Source: Aestuariivirgaceae bacterium (lineage in GTDB: Bacteria; Pseudomonadota; Alphaproteobacteria; Rhizobiales; Aestuariivirgaceae). Taken from it: 40,962 nucleotides of DNA. Position numbers and translations under genes: made by a program. Below the pieces are notes generated by a model. It was not told the origin of the DNA and searched no databases. It saw only the letters and a list, made by a program, of their open reading frames with translations. Below are positions 6,558 through 15,812 of this stretch, in pieces. The first letter of the stretch is position 1. Each line of letters opens with the position of its first letter. The stretch lies in contig JANQIR010000020.1 in NCBI GenBank assembly GCA_028282065.1, positions 1 through 40,962 on the forward strand. The letters run 5' to 3'.

Positions 6558-7940
6558 ATGCCCGCAAAGCTAAAGAGCGCTGTTTGCCGCCGCCTGATTG
6601 CTGGTGCGATGACGGCAGCACTTGCCGTTTCGTCCTTTGGTTTTTCCGCGAGCGCGCAGAACCTGCCCCTCATCCGCGATGCTGAAATCGAGGGCTTGAT
6701 GAAGCTCTACACACGGCCGCTTTTCAAGGCAGCGGGCATAAACCCGGGTGCTGTGAGCGTCCACCTGATCCGCGATTCGCGGATCAACGCGTTCGTCGCC
6801 GGCGGCCAGCGCATCTTCATACATACCGGTCTGCTGAGCCAGTCGAAGACGCCCAACGAGGTGATCGGCGTTCTGGCGCACGAGACCGCCCACATCGAGG
6901 GCGGCCATCTGGCACGTCTCGGCATCCAGGTAGACCGTATTTCAACGGCAGCCCTGGTTGGCGCGCTGGTGGGCGCTGCCGCGGTTGCCGGCGCTGCCGC
7001 AACGGGTCAGCACACCGCCGCCCAGGCCGGTCAGGGCATCATGTTCGGGGCGCAGGGTCTCGCCCAGCGCTCGCTGATGTCTTATGCCCGGGCGATGGAA
7101 TCGGCAGCCGACCAGGCAGCCGTCAAATATCTCGACCGTACCGGACAATCCTCGCGCGGCATGCTCATTCTGTTTCAGAAACTCGCCAACAAATCGCTGG
7201 CATCGGCGCGCTATGTCGACCCCTATGTCCTGTCGCACCCGATGCCCCTCCAGCGTATCCGCAACCTTGAGCGCCTTGTAAAGGCCAGCAAGTATTACAA
7301 CCGCCGCGACCCGGATGTTCTGATCCTGCGTCATCAACTGATGCAGGCCAAGCTGGCCGGCTTTCTGTCCTCGCCCCAGATCGTTTTCCGCACCTATCCC
7401 AAGACCAACACTTCACTGCCCGCACGCTACGCCCGCGCCATTGCGGCGTTTCGCGTCGGCGATCTGAAGAACGCGGTTCCAGCAATTGACGGTTTGATCA
7501 AAACCATTCCGCAAAACCCCTATTTCTGGGAACTCAAGGGCCAGGCACTCTTTGAAGGAGGCAGGCCCGCCGAGGCCATCGCACCGTTGAGTCAGTCGGC
7601 GAAAATGTTGCCGAGCAACGGATTGATCCGGGTCATGCTGGCCCAGGCCTATCTCGGTGTCGGCGGCAAGGCGAACGCCAAATCGGCGCTTGCCACCCTT
7701 CGCGTTGCGCAACGCTCCGAAGGTGACAAACCGTTACTCTACGCCCTGAAGGCACGAGCCTACGCAATGCTGGGCAATATCCCAATGGCTGAACTGGAAA
7801 CCGCCGAATCCGCGATCCGCCGGGGCAAAAAGGACCTCGCCAAGGAAAAGGCCAAACGTGCTGCGGCCCGTTTGAAGCGTGGTTCTCCGCAATGGATCCG
7901 GGCCAGGGACATCCTGAACTACGCCGGCAGGAAGAAATAG
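6558..7940 (+). CDS. M48 family metalloprotease with TPR region (BepA-like)
   Basis: With start ATG 6558 this is 460 aa. A signal peptide is visible (basic MPAKLKSAVCRRL, hydrophobic core, ASA-QN cleavage site), so the protein is periplasmic. The zinc site is H108-E-T-A-H112 with third ligand E181 in ESAAD. The second half is Ala/Leu-rich tetratricopeptide-like helices, as in BepA/YfgC, which degrades or chaperones outer-membrane proteins during LptD/BAM assembly. An in-frame TTG at 6540 with GAGGT six bases upstream is an alternative start and has the better Shine-Dalgarno; it would add six residues. It is followed after 115 bp by a DsbA-like gene on the same strand, consistent with joint envelope-protein quality control. 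Confidence 0.88.
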   Translation: MPAKLKSAVCRRLIAGAMTAALAVSSFGFSASAQNLPLIRDAEIEGLMKLYTRPLFKAAGINPGAVSVHLIRDSRINAFVAGGQRIFIHTGLLSQSKTPNEVIGVLAHETAHIEGGHLARLGIQVDRISTAALVGALVGAAAVAGAAATGQHTAAQAGQGIMFGAQGLAQRSLMSYARAMESAADQAAVKYLDRTGQSSRGMLILFQKLANKSLASARYVDPYVLSHPMPLQRIRNLERLVKASKYYNRRDPDVLILRHQLMQAKLAGFLSSPQIVFRTYPKTNTSLPARYARAIAAFRVGDLKNAVPAIDGLIKTIPQNPYFWELKGQALFEGGRPAEAIAPLSQSAKMLPSNGLIRVMLAQAYLGVGGKANAKSALATLRVAQRSEGDKPLLYALKARAYAMLGNIPMAELETAESAIRRGKKDLAKEKAKRAAARLKRGSPQWIRARDILNYAGRKK

Positions 7941-8055
7941 TAACGCAGAATTCAGAGCTTGGTGGGCAATAGGCTTAGCTCACAGGACCAGAACCAACTA
8001 TGATCGCACGCTATCAGGCGTATTTCACCGGCGCGCGGCCAAAGTGGAGACAAAC

Positions 8056-8820
8056 ATGATCGGTAGAATTGGAATCACAGCGGCAACATTCGTGCTGGCC
8101 GCCTCCCTTTGCGCCCCGTTGACGGCGCAGGCGCAGGAGTTCAACGACACTCAGCGCAAGGAGATGGGCGATATTATCCGCGATTATCTTCTCAAGAACC
8201 CCGAAGTCCTGCGTGAGGCGTTTCAGGAACTGGAACGCAAAAATCAGCTGGCTCAGGCAGAACGCTCACGGCAGGCCATCGAAGACAACGCAGCTGACCT
8301 GTTCCGCTCGGAGCATGATCTGGTGGCGGGAAATCCCGAAGGCTCAATCACCATGGTGGAGTACTTCGACTACAACTGCGGTTATTGCAAACGTGCGTTG
8401 CCGGACGTCCTGAAGCTCATCGAAAGCGACAAGGATCTCAAGATTGTCATAAAGGAATTCCCGATCCTCGGACCCGGGTCGACTTTTGCCGCCCGCGCAG
8501 CGCTTGCCTCGCGCAAGCAAGGCAAATATTGGGAGTTCCATGTAGCGCTTCTGGAAGTCAGAGGTGCGATAGACGCTGGTACGGTCTTGCGCGTGGCCGA
8601 AAAGGTTGGCCTGGACATAGACAAGCTCAAGGAAGATATGGACAGTTCTGAAGTCAACCAGATCATTGCCGGCAATATGAAAACGGCACAAGCACTGGGT
8701 ATCCAGGGAACACCGGCATTCCTTGTCGGTCAAAACCTGGTGCCGGGCGCCGTTGGCTTTTCAGCGCTTTCGGAGCTGGTGTCTTCGGTGCGCAAATCCG
8801 GTGGTTGCAAGGTCTGCTGA
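8056..8820 (+). CDS. DsbA-family thiol:disulfide oxidoreductase
   Basis: A 254-aa periplasmic thioredoxin-fold protein. The signal peptide (MIGRIGITAATFVLAASLCAPLTAQA) is followed by a helical region (EFNDTQRKEMGDIIRDYLLKNPEVL) typical of the Com1/DsbA-like group. The active site is C108-G-Y-C111 in FDYNCGYCKRA, and the cis-proline loop is GTPAFLVG. Two further Cys lie at the end (GGCKVC). Start ATG 8056 has GGAG at 8046-8049; the in-frame GTG at 8044 overlaps that Shine-Dalgarno and is not favoured. It likely oxidises or isomerises disulfides in exported proteins. Confidence 0.85.
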   Translation: MIGRIGITAATFVLAASLCAPLTAQAQEFNDTQRKEMGDIIRDYLLKNPEVLREAFQELERKNQLAQAERSRQAIEDNAADLFRSEHDLVAGNPEGSITMVEYFDYNCGYCKRALPDVLKLIESDKDLKIVIKEFPILGPGSTFAARAALASRKQGKYWEFHVALLEVRGAIDAGTVLRVAEKVGLDIDKLKEDMDSSEVNQIIAGNMKTAQALGIQGTPAFLVGQNLVPGAVGFSALSELVSSVRKSGGCKVC

Positions 8821-8950
8821 CCGGCACGACCATATCTGTGGGCGCACAGCCGTGAAAGTTGTCGGCGTTTCTGACCAGTTACGGTTCGTTTCACACACCT
8901 GTCCGCGCGCGCGTGTGATGTAATGTCCACAGGCAGAACCGCACAAATGC

Positions 8951-8978
8951 TTGCTTTGCGTCAATTGCCGCCTATAAG
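8951..8978 (+). promoter_or_regulatory. Candidate sigma-70-type promoter for accB-accC-aat
   Basis: TTGCTT (8951-8956) and TATAAG (8973-8978) are separated by 16 bp, about 90 bp upstream of accB. This resembles the alphaproteobacterial CTTGAC-N17-CTATAT pattern. No operator was recognised. Confidence 0.4.
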
Positions 8979-9065
8979 CGTTTGACATCAAAGATGGAAG
9001 CGCGGACCTGACGCTAACGATTCGTTTTCCCGCACATTTCAGCCACTACGACAGGATCAGTCAGC

Positions 9066-9530
9066 ATGGCAAAATCCAAAGCGCCCGTCGACAACGACAC
9101 CATTCGTGAACTCGCCGAGTTGCTCAACGAAACCGGCCTGACGGAAATCGAGGTCGAACAGGAAGGCATCCGGTTGCGCGTGTCTCGTGCCGGCCAGGCC
9201 GTCACGGCGACCGTACCTGTACCGCAAGCAACCATTGCGCCGGCAAGCACTCCGCAACCTTCAGCGACACAGCCAAAACCGGTTGAGGCCGATCACTCCG
9301 CAGCGGTGCGTTCTCCCATGGTCGGCACGGCATATCGGGCGCCGGCGCCTGGGGCCGAACCGTTTGTAACGGAAGGTCAGCAGGTTCAGCAGGGCCAGAC
9401 CCTTTTGATCATCGAAGCCATGAAGACCATGAACCAGATTTCTGCACCGAAGTCGGGCACCGTTGTTCAAGTCCTTGTGGAAGACGGTCAGCCAGTCGAA
9501 TTCGATGAACCCTTGGCCATTATCGAATAG
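9066..9530 (+). CDS. accB: Biotin carboxyl carrier protein of acetyl-CoA carboxylase
   Basis: This 154-aa protein carries biotin in acetyl-CoA carboxylase, the first committed step of fatty acid synthesis in the cytosol. It has the N-terminal helix ([22 protein letters not shown]), a Pro/Ala linker and the C-terminal biotinyl domain with the modified lysine K120 in [11 protein letters not shown]. Eight base pairs separate it from accC, forming the usual accB-accC pair, with aat after. In many Hyphomicrobiales a type II 3-dehydroquinate dehydratase gene (aroQ) precedes accB; here only about 245 bp of non-coding sequence follows the DsbA gene. Confidence 0.96.
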   Translation: MAKSKAPVDNDTIRELAELLNETGLTEIEVEQEGIRLRVSRAGQAVTATVPVPQATIAPASTPQPSATQPKPVEADHSAAVRSPMVGTAYRAPAPGAEPFVTEGQQVQQGQTLLIIEAMKTMNQISAPKSGTVVQVLVEDGQPVEFDEPLAIIE

Positions 9531-9538
9531 GCCTTGCA

Positions 9539-10879
9539 ATGTTTGACAAGGTTCTCATAGCCAACCGTGGCGAAATCGCACTCAGGGTCTTGCGTGCCTG
9601 CCGTGAACTTGGAATTTCCACCGTCGCGGTTCATTCGACCGCAGATGCCAATGCCATGCATGTGCGGCTGGCCGATGAAAGTGTCTGCATCGGCCCGCCT
9701 CCGGCGACGCAAAGCTATCTGGATATCCCCGCCATCGTTTCAGCCGCAGAGATTACCGGCGCCGATGCGGTACATCCAGGCTACGGTTTTCTGTCCGAAA
9801 ACGCACGCTTCGCCGATATTCTTGACGAACACGGCATTACCTTCATCGGTCCGAGCGCCGATCACATCCGCGCCATGGGTGACAAGATCGTCGCCAAGCA
9901 GACGGTCGAAGACTTGGGCATTCCGGTTGTTCCAGGCTCACCGGGCGCGGTCACAGATATGAACGAAATAACAGCGCTGGCCGACGACATGGGGTATCCC
10001 GTGCTGATCAAGGCCGCCAGCGGCGGCGGTGGGCGCGGCATGAAGGTTGCCGGATCGCCGGATGAACTGGAAACCGCCATTCATTCGGCAAAGTCGGAAG
10101 CGAAATCCGCTTTTGGCGACGATGCGGTCTATCTGGAAAAATACCTGGCAAATCCGCGCCATATAGAGATTCAGGTCCTGGCCGACGGTCGCGGCAACGC
10201 CATTCATCTGGGCGAGCGTGACTGTTCCCTGCAACGCCGTCACCAAAAGGTCTGGGAAGAAGCACTGTCTCCTGCCCTAAATGCCGAAGAGCGTACCAGG
10301 ATCGGCGAGATCGTTTCCACTGCCATGTCGAAGATGAAGTACAAAGGCGTTGGCACGGTCGAGTTCCTGTATGAGAACGGCGAATTCTATTTCATCGAGA
10401 TGAACACCCGGCTGCAGGTCGAACACCCTGTCACGGAAATGATCACCGGCCTGGACCTGGTGCAGGAACAAATCCGCATTGCGCAGGGTGCACCGCTCAA
10501 CCTCACGCAGGACGACATCACCCTTTCGGGGCACGCTATCGAGTGCCGGATCAACGCCGAAAATCCCGAAACCTTCACGCCCTCTCCTGGAACGATCGAG
10601 GCGGTCCACGTTCCAGGCGGCCTTGGAGTACGCGTCGATTCAGCGATCTACGCTGGATACAATGTACCGCCCTACTACGACAGCCTGATCGGCAAGCTCA
10701 TCGTCTTTGGCAAGACCCGCAACGAGTGCCTCATGCGTTTGCGCCGCAGTCTCGGCGAGTATGTCATCGAGGGCGTGGATACCACCATCCCGCTGTTTCA
10801 ACGCCTGTTGCAGGAAACCGATATCATGGACGGCCGCTACAATATCCGCTGGCTGGAAGATTACCTGGCGAAACAATAG
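9539..10879 (+). CDS. accC: Biotin carboxylase subunit of acetyl-CoA carboxylase
   Basis: The 446-aa ATP-grasp enzyme carboxylates the biotin on AccB using bicarbonate and ATP. Visible blocks are the N-terminal [25 protein letters not shown], the Gly-rich ATP loop ASGGGGRGM (about residues 160-168), the HIEIQVLAD segment, and [14 protein letters not shown] with the metal- and bicarbonate-binding residues. The C-terminal domain ([18 protein letters not shown]) is complete and length is standard. It is translated with accB (8-bp gap), and aat follows 58 bp downstream on the same strand. Confidence 0.97.
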   Translation: MFDKVLIANRGEIALRVLRACRELGISTVAVHSTADANAMHVRLADESVCIGPPPATQSYLDIPAIVSAAEITGADAVHPGYGFLSENARFADILDEHGITFIGPSADHIRAMGDKIVAKQTVEDLGIPVVPGSPGAVTDMNEITALADDMGYPVLIKAASGGGGRGMKVAGSPDELETAIHSAKSEAKSAFGDDAVYLEKYLANPRHIEIQVLADGRGNAIHLGERDCSLQRRHQKVWEEALSPALNAEERTRIGEIVSTAMSKMKYKGVGTVEFLYENGEFYFIEMNTRLQVEHPVTEMITGLDLVQEQIRIAQGAPLNLTQDDITLSGHAIECRINAENPETFTPSPGTIEAVHVPGGLGVRVDSAIYAGYNVPPYYDSLIGKLIVFGKTRNECLMRLRRSLGEYVIEGVDTTIPLFQRLLQETDIMDGRYNIRWLEDYLAKQ

Positions 10880-10937
10880 CCGCCCAAAATCGTTGAAATC
10901 ACGGCAACCGTTTGGTCAACTGCGGCTCTACAGCACC

Positions 10938-11588
10938 ATGCAGACAGTAACGCCACAGATCCTGCTCAAGGCTTATGCGGCCGGCATCTTTCCGATGGCC
11001 GAAAGTGCCGACGATGCCGCACTCTATTGGGTAGAGCCGGAATATAGAGGCATACTGCCACTAGACCAGTTCCACATTTCCCGAAGCCTTAGAAAGACGG
11101 TCCGCAGAAGCGTCTTCACGGTAACCGCAGATCAGGCTTTTGAAAGGGTGATCGATGGCTGTGCCGAACGCAACGAAGGCCGCCGCAGCACCTGGATTAA
11201 CGAGCGAATCAAACTTCTTTACAAACAGCTGCACAATATGAAGTGCTGCCATTCCGTGGAGTGCTGGCACGATGGCACACTCGTCGGCGGTTTGTACGGT
11301 GTCAAGATTGGTGCGGCCTTCTTCGGCGAAAGCATGTTTTCCCGCAAACGAGATGCAAGCAAAGTTGCACTCGTTCATCTTGTCGCAAGACTACGCGCTG
11401 GTGGATTCAGTCTGCTGGATGCCCAGTTCATCAACGACCATCTGCTGCAGTTCGGCGCGATCGAAATCCCGCGGGAAGTCTATCAGGAAACGCTGGAGTC
11501 CGCCCTGACGAAGGTTGCCGACTTTGGCACATTCACTGGCCATGACAATCCGGATCTGGTGCTGGCGGAAGCTGCTCCGGCACCCTGA
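10938..11588 (+). CDS. aat: Leucyl/phenylalanyl-tRNA--protein transferase
   Basis: This 216-aa enzyme adds Leu or Phe from charged tRNA to N-terminal Arg/Lys of proteins, marking them for ClpS-ClpAP degradation. Family blocks are [77 protein letters not shown] and the later [21 protein letters not shown]. Start ATG 10938 gives the usual N-terminus; the open frame runs further upstream inside accC in another frame but is not coding there. Its last 56 bp overlap, tail to tail, the end of the convergent chorismate mutase gene. Confidence 0.93.
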   Translation: MQTVTPQILLKAYAAGIFPMAESADDAALYWVEPEYRGILPLDQFHISRSLRKTVRRSVFTVTADQAFERVIDGCAERNEGRRSTWINERIKLLYKQLHNMKCCHSVECWHDGTLVGGLYGVKIGAAFFGESMFSRKRDASKVALVHLVARLRAGGFSLLDAQFINDHLLQFGAIEIPREVYQETLESALTKVADFGTFTGHDNPDLVLAEAAPAP

Positions 11589-11856
11589 CCAGGGCACTTT
11601 CTTCATAAAGACACGTTGCTTCAATTATGTGCCCGTAAAGCGCACGCACCAGGTCTGCCGGAATGCCAAGTTCGCGCGCGCGCAGTTCATTGCGCTGTTT
11701 GACCTCCTCAATGCGACCGGCCAAGCGGACCGGAATTGCCCGCTGGCGCTTCTCGTTGATGACCTCATCGACAATCTTGAATCGTTCGCCCAGCAGATCG
11801 ACAATCTTGTCGTCGATACGGTCGATGCGCGCACGAAGGCCCGAGAGGTCTGGCAT
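11533..11856 (-). CDS. Chorismate mutase, AroQ class
   Basis: The 107-aa protein matches the small all-helical chorismate mutase fold: [32 protein letters not shown] (helix 1 with the Arg and Lys of the active site), a second helix with [17 protein letters not shown], and [18 protein letters not shown]. It converts chorismate to prephenate for Phe/Tyr synthesis; the related isochorismate pyruvate lyase activity cannot be excluded. Start ATG 11856 has AGGAG nine bases upstream. It is the last gene after DUF2155 on the minus strand. The C-terminal 18 codons overlap the aat 3' end; the overlapping tails ([16 protein letters not shown] here, [11 protein letters not shown] in Aat) lie outside conserved domains. 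Confidence 0.82.
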   Translation of the reverse strand: MPDLSGLRARIDRIDDKIVDLLGERFKIVDEVINEKRQRAIPVRLAGRIEEVKQRNELRARELGIPADLVRALYGHIIEATCLYEESALVRVPEQLPPAPDPDCHGQ

Positions 11857-11938
11857 CAAAGGTCTCCTGAAATGTTGCGAACTGAAAGCGCCCTTCTTGC
11901 GGACAGGTTTGCCTGGACACAACGGCTATCTGCAAGGC

Positions 11939-12472
11939 CTACTGTTGCTGGGTGGTGCCTGCATCACCGCCATCGGGTGTTTGTGAACCACCGCCGGGGG
12001 GCGTCTGGCCGTCTCCGGCAGGGGCCTGTCCATCGCCGGATCGAGACGGTTCGTCTTCCGGTATCAGCAGATCGTCCTCAGGCTTGCGGTTCGGATCGCG
12101 GCACCCGGTCAGCCAGACGTCATAGACAGGGTGTTCGACCGCATTCAACCCCGGACTTTCAGCCAGCATCCAGCCGGTAAAGATACGCTTCAGCGATCCA
12201 TCAAGCATCACTTCGTCGACCTCGATGAAACCCAGCGTCTTGGGTTCCTCCGTCACCGGCCGTGTATTGCAGGTCCGCGGCCGGACATTAAGCGCACCGA
12301 ACCGCTTGGCCTGGTCAATCTGAATTTCAAAGGTCGTGATAACGCCAGTGATCTTGTCCAGACCGGCAAAGATCGCGATCGGATTCTTGATGGCCTGCGC
12401 AACCGCGGTACCTGCGGAACCTGTGGACGCAAGCAGCGCGAACGCAAATAGGATGAGCAAACGGTGTTTCAA
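11939..12472 (-). CDS. DUF2155 domain exported protein
   Basis: The 177-aa protein has a clear signal peptide (MKHRLLILFAFALLASTGSAGTAVAQA) and the DUF2155 core: AGLDKITGVITTFEIQIDQAKRFGALNVRPRTC, then LGFIEVDEV, IFTGWMLAESPGLNAVEHPVYDVWLTGC. Two Cys in the core could form a disulfide. The C-terminal 45 residues are Gly/Pro/Asp-rich and probably disordered. The molecular role of DUF2155 is unknown to me. The start is TTG 12472; no ATG is available that keeps the signal peptide. It begins 4 bp after the methyltransferase stop codon, so translation is probably coupled. It belongs to the NDUFA12-mlaD-methyltransferase-DUF2155-chorismate mutase strand set. Confidence 0.85.
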   Translation of the reverse strand: MKHRLLILFAFALLASTGSAGTAVAQAIKNPIAIFAGLDKITGVITTFEIQIDQAKRFGALNVRPRTCNTRPVTEEPKTLGFIEVDEVMLDGSLKRIFTGWMLAESPGLNAVEHPVYDVWLTGCRDPNRKPEDDLLIPEDEPSRSGDGQAPAGDGQTPPGGGSQTPDGGDAGTTQQQ

Positions 12473-12476
12473 AAAA

Positions 12477-13241
12477 TCAGGCTTTCACAGCGTCCACCCG
12501 CAGGCGAACATAATCTGCCGTCCAATTACCCTTGGCATCACACAGGACCGGTTCCAAAAGCTCTACCACTTCCGCAAGCACGCGCTCCATGTCATCGCCA
12601 TACTGTTCGAAATACGCTTTGCGGAACACCTTCAACCAAGCCCCCATACCAGTCTTCAGTGGTGTCGGCCGGGGATAAAGACCGATGCGGCGAACTTCGA
12701 AACCATGCGCCTCCAGCATTTCCTGATAGACCTCCGCTGAGGGAAAGAACCACGGCCCGGCAAGAGCCGGATCGGTGCCGTTCAGCTTGGCGCTGGCCCG
12801 CAAGGCCGTAACGATGGCGGCAACGTTGCCATGCCCTCCGAACTCCGCAACAAAACGGCCGCCGGGCTTTAGCGCCCGTTTCACGCCATCAATGACCAAA
12901 TGCGGCCGCGTCATCCAATGCAGGGCAGCATTTGAGAACACCGCATCGAACTCGCCGGAAAAGGTCAGTTCGTGGCCATCCATCAAATGCACGTCCAGTC
13001 CGCGTTTGCGCGCCGCGGCAACAAAATCCTCGCTGGCATCCACGCCTGTTACCTTGCACCCCAAGTCAGCAAGTTGCGCGGTCAAGACACCATCGCCACA
13101 GCCCAGGTCAAGCACGTCCTCACCCGCGCGTGGAGCAAGCCACTCCACAACCGCGCTCGCCAGGTCGGAAACGAACCGGGCATGCGTATCGTAGCTGGAT
13201 GCCGACCAGGTCTGCCGGCTTGCAGGATCTTGCAGGCTCAT
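12477..13241 (-). CDS. Class I SAM-dependent methyltransferase
   Basis: The 254-aa protein has the Rossmann methyltransferase motifs: VLDLGCGDGVLTAQLADLG (motif I, about residues 43-61), VTGVDASEDF (motif II), DAVFSNAALHWM (motif IV) and ALKPGGRFVAEFGG (motif V). The pattern is that of the UbiE/trans-aconitate methyltransferase-like group acting on small molecules or lipids; the substrate is not known. Its ATG overlaps the mlaD stop codon (TGATG), so it is translated after MlaD. Its insertion between mlaD and the DUF2155 gene suggests, weakly, an envelope or quinone-related role. Confidence 0.85.
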   Translation of the reverse strand: MSLQDPASRQTWSASSYDTHARFVSDLASAVVEWLAPRAGEDVLDLGCGDGVLTAQLADLGCKVTGVDASEDFVAAARKRGLDVHLMDGHELTFSGEFDAVFSNAALHWMTRPHLVIDGVKRALKPGGRFVAEFGGHGNVAAIVTALRASAKLNGTDPALAGPWFFPSAEVYQEMLEAHGFEVRRIGLYPRPTPLKTGMGAWLKVFRKAYFEQYGDDMERVLAEVVELLEPVLCDAKGNWTADYVRLRVDAVKA

Positions 13242-13708
13242 CAGTTTCCGTCGGTCTTCTTTTCGTCGTCATCCTTGAACAGGAACTGATTGACCAGAGA
13301 CCACAGATCAAGGGCGCCCTGAGTGTAGGAGATGTCATCGCCGTCCTTCAGCATCGTCTCGCTGCCACCAGGGTCCAGTACGATGAACTTTGCACCCAGC
13401 AAGCCTTCTGACGTCACCTTGGCCGTTGTGTCGTCGGGTAGCTTGATCTTGTTATCGATCGCCATTGTGACGATTGCCTGAAAACTCTCCGCGTTGAGTT
13501 CCTGCGCGGTCACCGTTCCGACCTTGATTCCCGCCATGCGAATATCCGAGCCGACATTGATACCGTCGATACTCTCGAACTCCGCCGTCAGCTTGTACCC
13601 GCCCTGGCCCGTACCGGCGCCGGACACGGAATAGGCAAAGAAGAAAAACACCGCCGCGATGCCGATAACCACGGCACCGATGATCGTATCGACCAGAGAG
13701 TTATGCAT
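13241..13708 (-). CDS. mlaD: MlaD family outer-membrane lipid asymmetry protein
   Basis: The 155-aa protein has one N-terminal membrane anchor (IIGAVVIGIAAVFFFFAYSV) and an MCE/MlaD domain: YKLTAEFESIDGINVGSDIRMAGIKVGTV, then AKVTSEGLLGAKFIVLDPGG. Such proteins form hexameric rings that ferry phospholipids between the inner and outer membranes with the MlaFEDB complex. The tail is acidic/basic (KDDDEKKTDGN). ATG 13708 is preceded by GGGGACAGT. The mlaE, mlaF and mlaC genes are not in the window. NDUFA12 lies 77 bp upstream on the same strand, an order common in alphaproteobacteria. Confidence 0.9.
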   Translation of the reverse strand: MHNSLVDTIIGAVVIGIAAVFFFFAYSVSGAGTGQGGYKLTAEFESIDGINVGSDIRMAGIKVGTVTAQELNAESFQAIVTMAIDNKIKLPDDTTAKVTSEGLLGAKFIVLDPGGSETMLKDGDDISYTQGALDLWSLVNQFLFKDDDEKKTDGN

Positions 13709-13785
13709 ACTGTCCCCACCTTACACCGATGCGGCTGGCGTCCCTTGACGTACTCATCCGCCTTCACCGGCCGACAATTGTTACA

Positions 13786-14193
13786 TCACGAATTTGGCTG
13801 CCACGGCTCATAGTCCGGATCCGTCGGCTTCGGCTTCGCGCTGAGAAGACTGCCGGCCGGACGATACGCTGAAGCTGTCCCCGTCATATTCGGTCCGTGC
13901 GGTTTTTGCCACTCCCGTGCCTGATATCCTGTCTCGCTGGGAGGTGTGTCGACGCGATGATGCATCCATCCATGCCAGCCCGGCGGGATCGCGGAGGCTT
14001 CCGCATATCCGTTATAGATCACCCACCGCCGCTCGGCGATTGAATCTGGAAGTTTGGAAGGCGCGCGGTAGTACCTGTTACCGGCCTCATCCTCACCGAC
14101 AAATTCCCCGTTCCGCCACGTGTAGAACCGCAAGCCCACAGTCTGGCCGCTCCACCAGGTGAAAAACTGTTTCAGAAAACCCAGCACGCTCAA
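13786..14193 (-). CDS. NDUFA12-type accessory subunit of NADH:ubiquinone oxidoreductase
   Basis: The 135-aa protein matches the bacterial NDUFA12 family, a peripheral subunit of respiratory complex I: FFTWWSGQTVGLRFYTWRNGEFVGEDEAGNRYYR, then RRWVIYNGYAEASAIPPGWHGWMHH and the C-terminal AYRPAGSLLS. It occurs in alphaproteobacteria and mitochondria. The start is TTG 14193 or GTG 14187; AAGGGA about five bases before the TTG favours the TTG. It leads the leftward gene set and probably carries that set's promoter in the 14194-14447 interval. Confidence 0.92.
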   Translation of the reverse strand: MSVLGFLKQFFTWWSGQTVGLRFYTWRNGEFVGEDEAGNRYYRAPSKLPDSIAERRWVIYNGYAEASAIPPGWHGWMHHRVDTPPSETGYQAREWQKPHGPNMTGTASAYRPAGSLLSAKPKPTDPDYEPWQPNS

Positions 14194-14447
14194 GTCGTCC
14201 CTTCACAAACAGTCCGGTTTGATAACTTTAAAAGACGGGGCGAATATGGCGCAACAGGCCGCCAAAAGTCCAGACAATAACAGCGCTTTTGTAGCCCGCT
14301 CGTGCGGCGACACCGCAGCACGGAATGTTCCAAATACGACCGGTTCCGAGTCGTTTTCGAACGCGACGAATGATACGCACCACATCATATTGAATGAGGC
14401 CTTGGGCCAATGTGAATGTCCGCGTCCCGCTGTTCGGCGAGTGTGCG

Positions 14448-15440
14448 ATGGAAAGAGCCGCTAATACGTCCCTTGGGTTGGGCAGCCAGGCCGATAGCAA
14501 CGCGCGCGGCATTTCATTCCTGTGCGCCGGCCTGTTTATCTTTTCCTTTCAGGACGTGATCATCAAACAGCTCTCGTCGAGCTACCCCGTACACGAGATC
14601 GTCTTCATCCGCGGGCTGGTCGCCTTGCCACTCCTGCTGCTGCTCGTGCATTACGAATCGGGCTTCCACAAACTCAAGACCGGACGGCCGGGACTGCAGC
14701 TTATTCGCTCCCTGGCAATGTTCTGCTCATATCTGTTCTACTACCTGGCGATCGCGACGATTCCCATCACGACGGCGATCACCCTGTTCTTCACCGCTCC
14801 ATTGTTTATCACTGCGTTGTCGATACCGATTCTCGGCGAATCCGTCGGATTCCGGCGTTGGATCGGCATCGCGGTCGGCTTCATTGGCGTGCTGATCATG
14901 ATCCGCCCAGGCCTCATTCCTCTTGAGACCGGCAGCCTGCTGGCACTCACCTCCGGATTTACTTATTCCATCGCCGCCCTTCTCGCCCGGCGCCTCGGCA
15001 TCGCCGAATCCGCTTCTGCCATGGCATTCTATTCCATGCTGCTATTCACATATCTTGGCGGAATGGTCGGTTTCATCATCCATCTGACCGGCTACGATCC
15101 CGGTGATGATCCGACCATGGCATTCATGCTGATGGAATGGCGCATGCCCGGAGCCCTGGAAGCCGGCATGCTGGTGACCATCGGTTTCATCGCTGCCCTG
15201 GGCTTTTATCTGCTCACGCAGGCCTACCGTGTCGGCACCGCCAGCACAGTTGCACCGTTCGAATATACTGCCATGCTCTGGGCCATGATCCTGAGCTATG
15301 CCGTATGGGGCGCAACCCCGGACATGTACACTTTCATAGGCGCGGCGCTTATCGTCGCCGGCGGCGTCTACGTACTGCGCCGCGAAAGCATCAATACCAC
15401 CCGACCGCTCGCCACCAAGGGCCCCTACCGCAACAGGTGA
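14448..15440 (+). CDS. EamA/DMT-family transporter, first copy
   Basis: A 330-aa inner-membrane protein with about ten hydrophobic segments in two EamA halves. Half one begins GISFLCAGLFIFSFQDVIIKQL and contains HEIVFIRGLVALPLLLLL; half two begins ETGSLLALTSGFTYSIAALLARR. Members export metabolites or amino acids, but the substrate is unknown. ATG 14448 places the start just before the first helix; the upstream in-frame ATG 14394 would add 18 residues without a clear Shine-Dalgarno. The gene is divergent from NDUFA12. Confidence 0.85.
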   Translation: MERAANTSLGLGSQADSNARGISFLCAGLFIFSFQDVIIKQLSSSYPVHEIVFIRGLVALPLLLLLVHYESGFHKLKTGRPGLQLIRSLAMFCSYLFYYLAIATIPITTAITLFFTAPLFITALSIPILGESVGFRRWIGIAVGFIGVLIMIRPGLIPLETGSLLALTSGFTYSIAALLARRLGIAESASAMAFYSMLLFTYLGGMVGFIIHLTGYDPGDDPTMAFMLMEWRMPGALEAGMLVTIGFIAALGFYLLTQAYRVGTASTVAPFEYTAMLWAMILSYAVWGATPDMYTFIGAALIVAGGVYVLRRESINTTRPLATKGPYRNR

Positions 15441-15778
15441 TGCCGGCGCGCACGGCCGCGTACTGATTCGCACCGGCAATCTGTCTGATTTGGCCGGCAC
15501 AAGCCTCGAAGCGGGAAAATGCAACGGAATTGCCCCGCCATTCAGCTCGCCACTTGATCATTTGTTAACCATAAATTTCAGTTCGCCCGGGGCTTAACCT
15601 GTGTACCGGCGCCACCTTGACGGCCAACCGAATCTGAACCGGTGATATAACACCTGTGAACCTGCATTTGAAATCCTTGAACTTTCCCTCCGAATCATTG
15701 GACAGTCCCGGTTGTCCACAGCGTATCAACGACGTCGGCACAATATCTTGTGGTAATAATTCATTAACACACTAATTG
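15441..15778. other. Gene-free stretch between the transporter and the nrdJ promoter
   Basis: No gene is seen. The part from 15540 to 15780 is AT-richer and holds TTGTTAACCATAAATTTC (about 15562), whose TTAACCAT resembles a half-site of the cell-cycle regulator CtrA, and a second TTAACACACTAATT near 15764, close to the full TTAA-N7-TTAA form. Binding is only inferred. Confidence 0.35.
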
Positions 15779-15806
15779 TTGACGCGTATCTCCATCGTGC
15801 TAGAGT
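15779..15806 (+). promoter_or_regulatory. Candidate nrdJ promoter
   Basis: TTGACG (15779-15784) and TAGAGT (15801-15806) are 16 bp apart, with an extended TGC just before the -10. Transcription would start near 15813, immediately ahead of the stem-rich leader. Confidence 0.5.
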
Positions 15807-15812
15807 TGAGTT

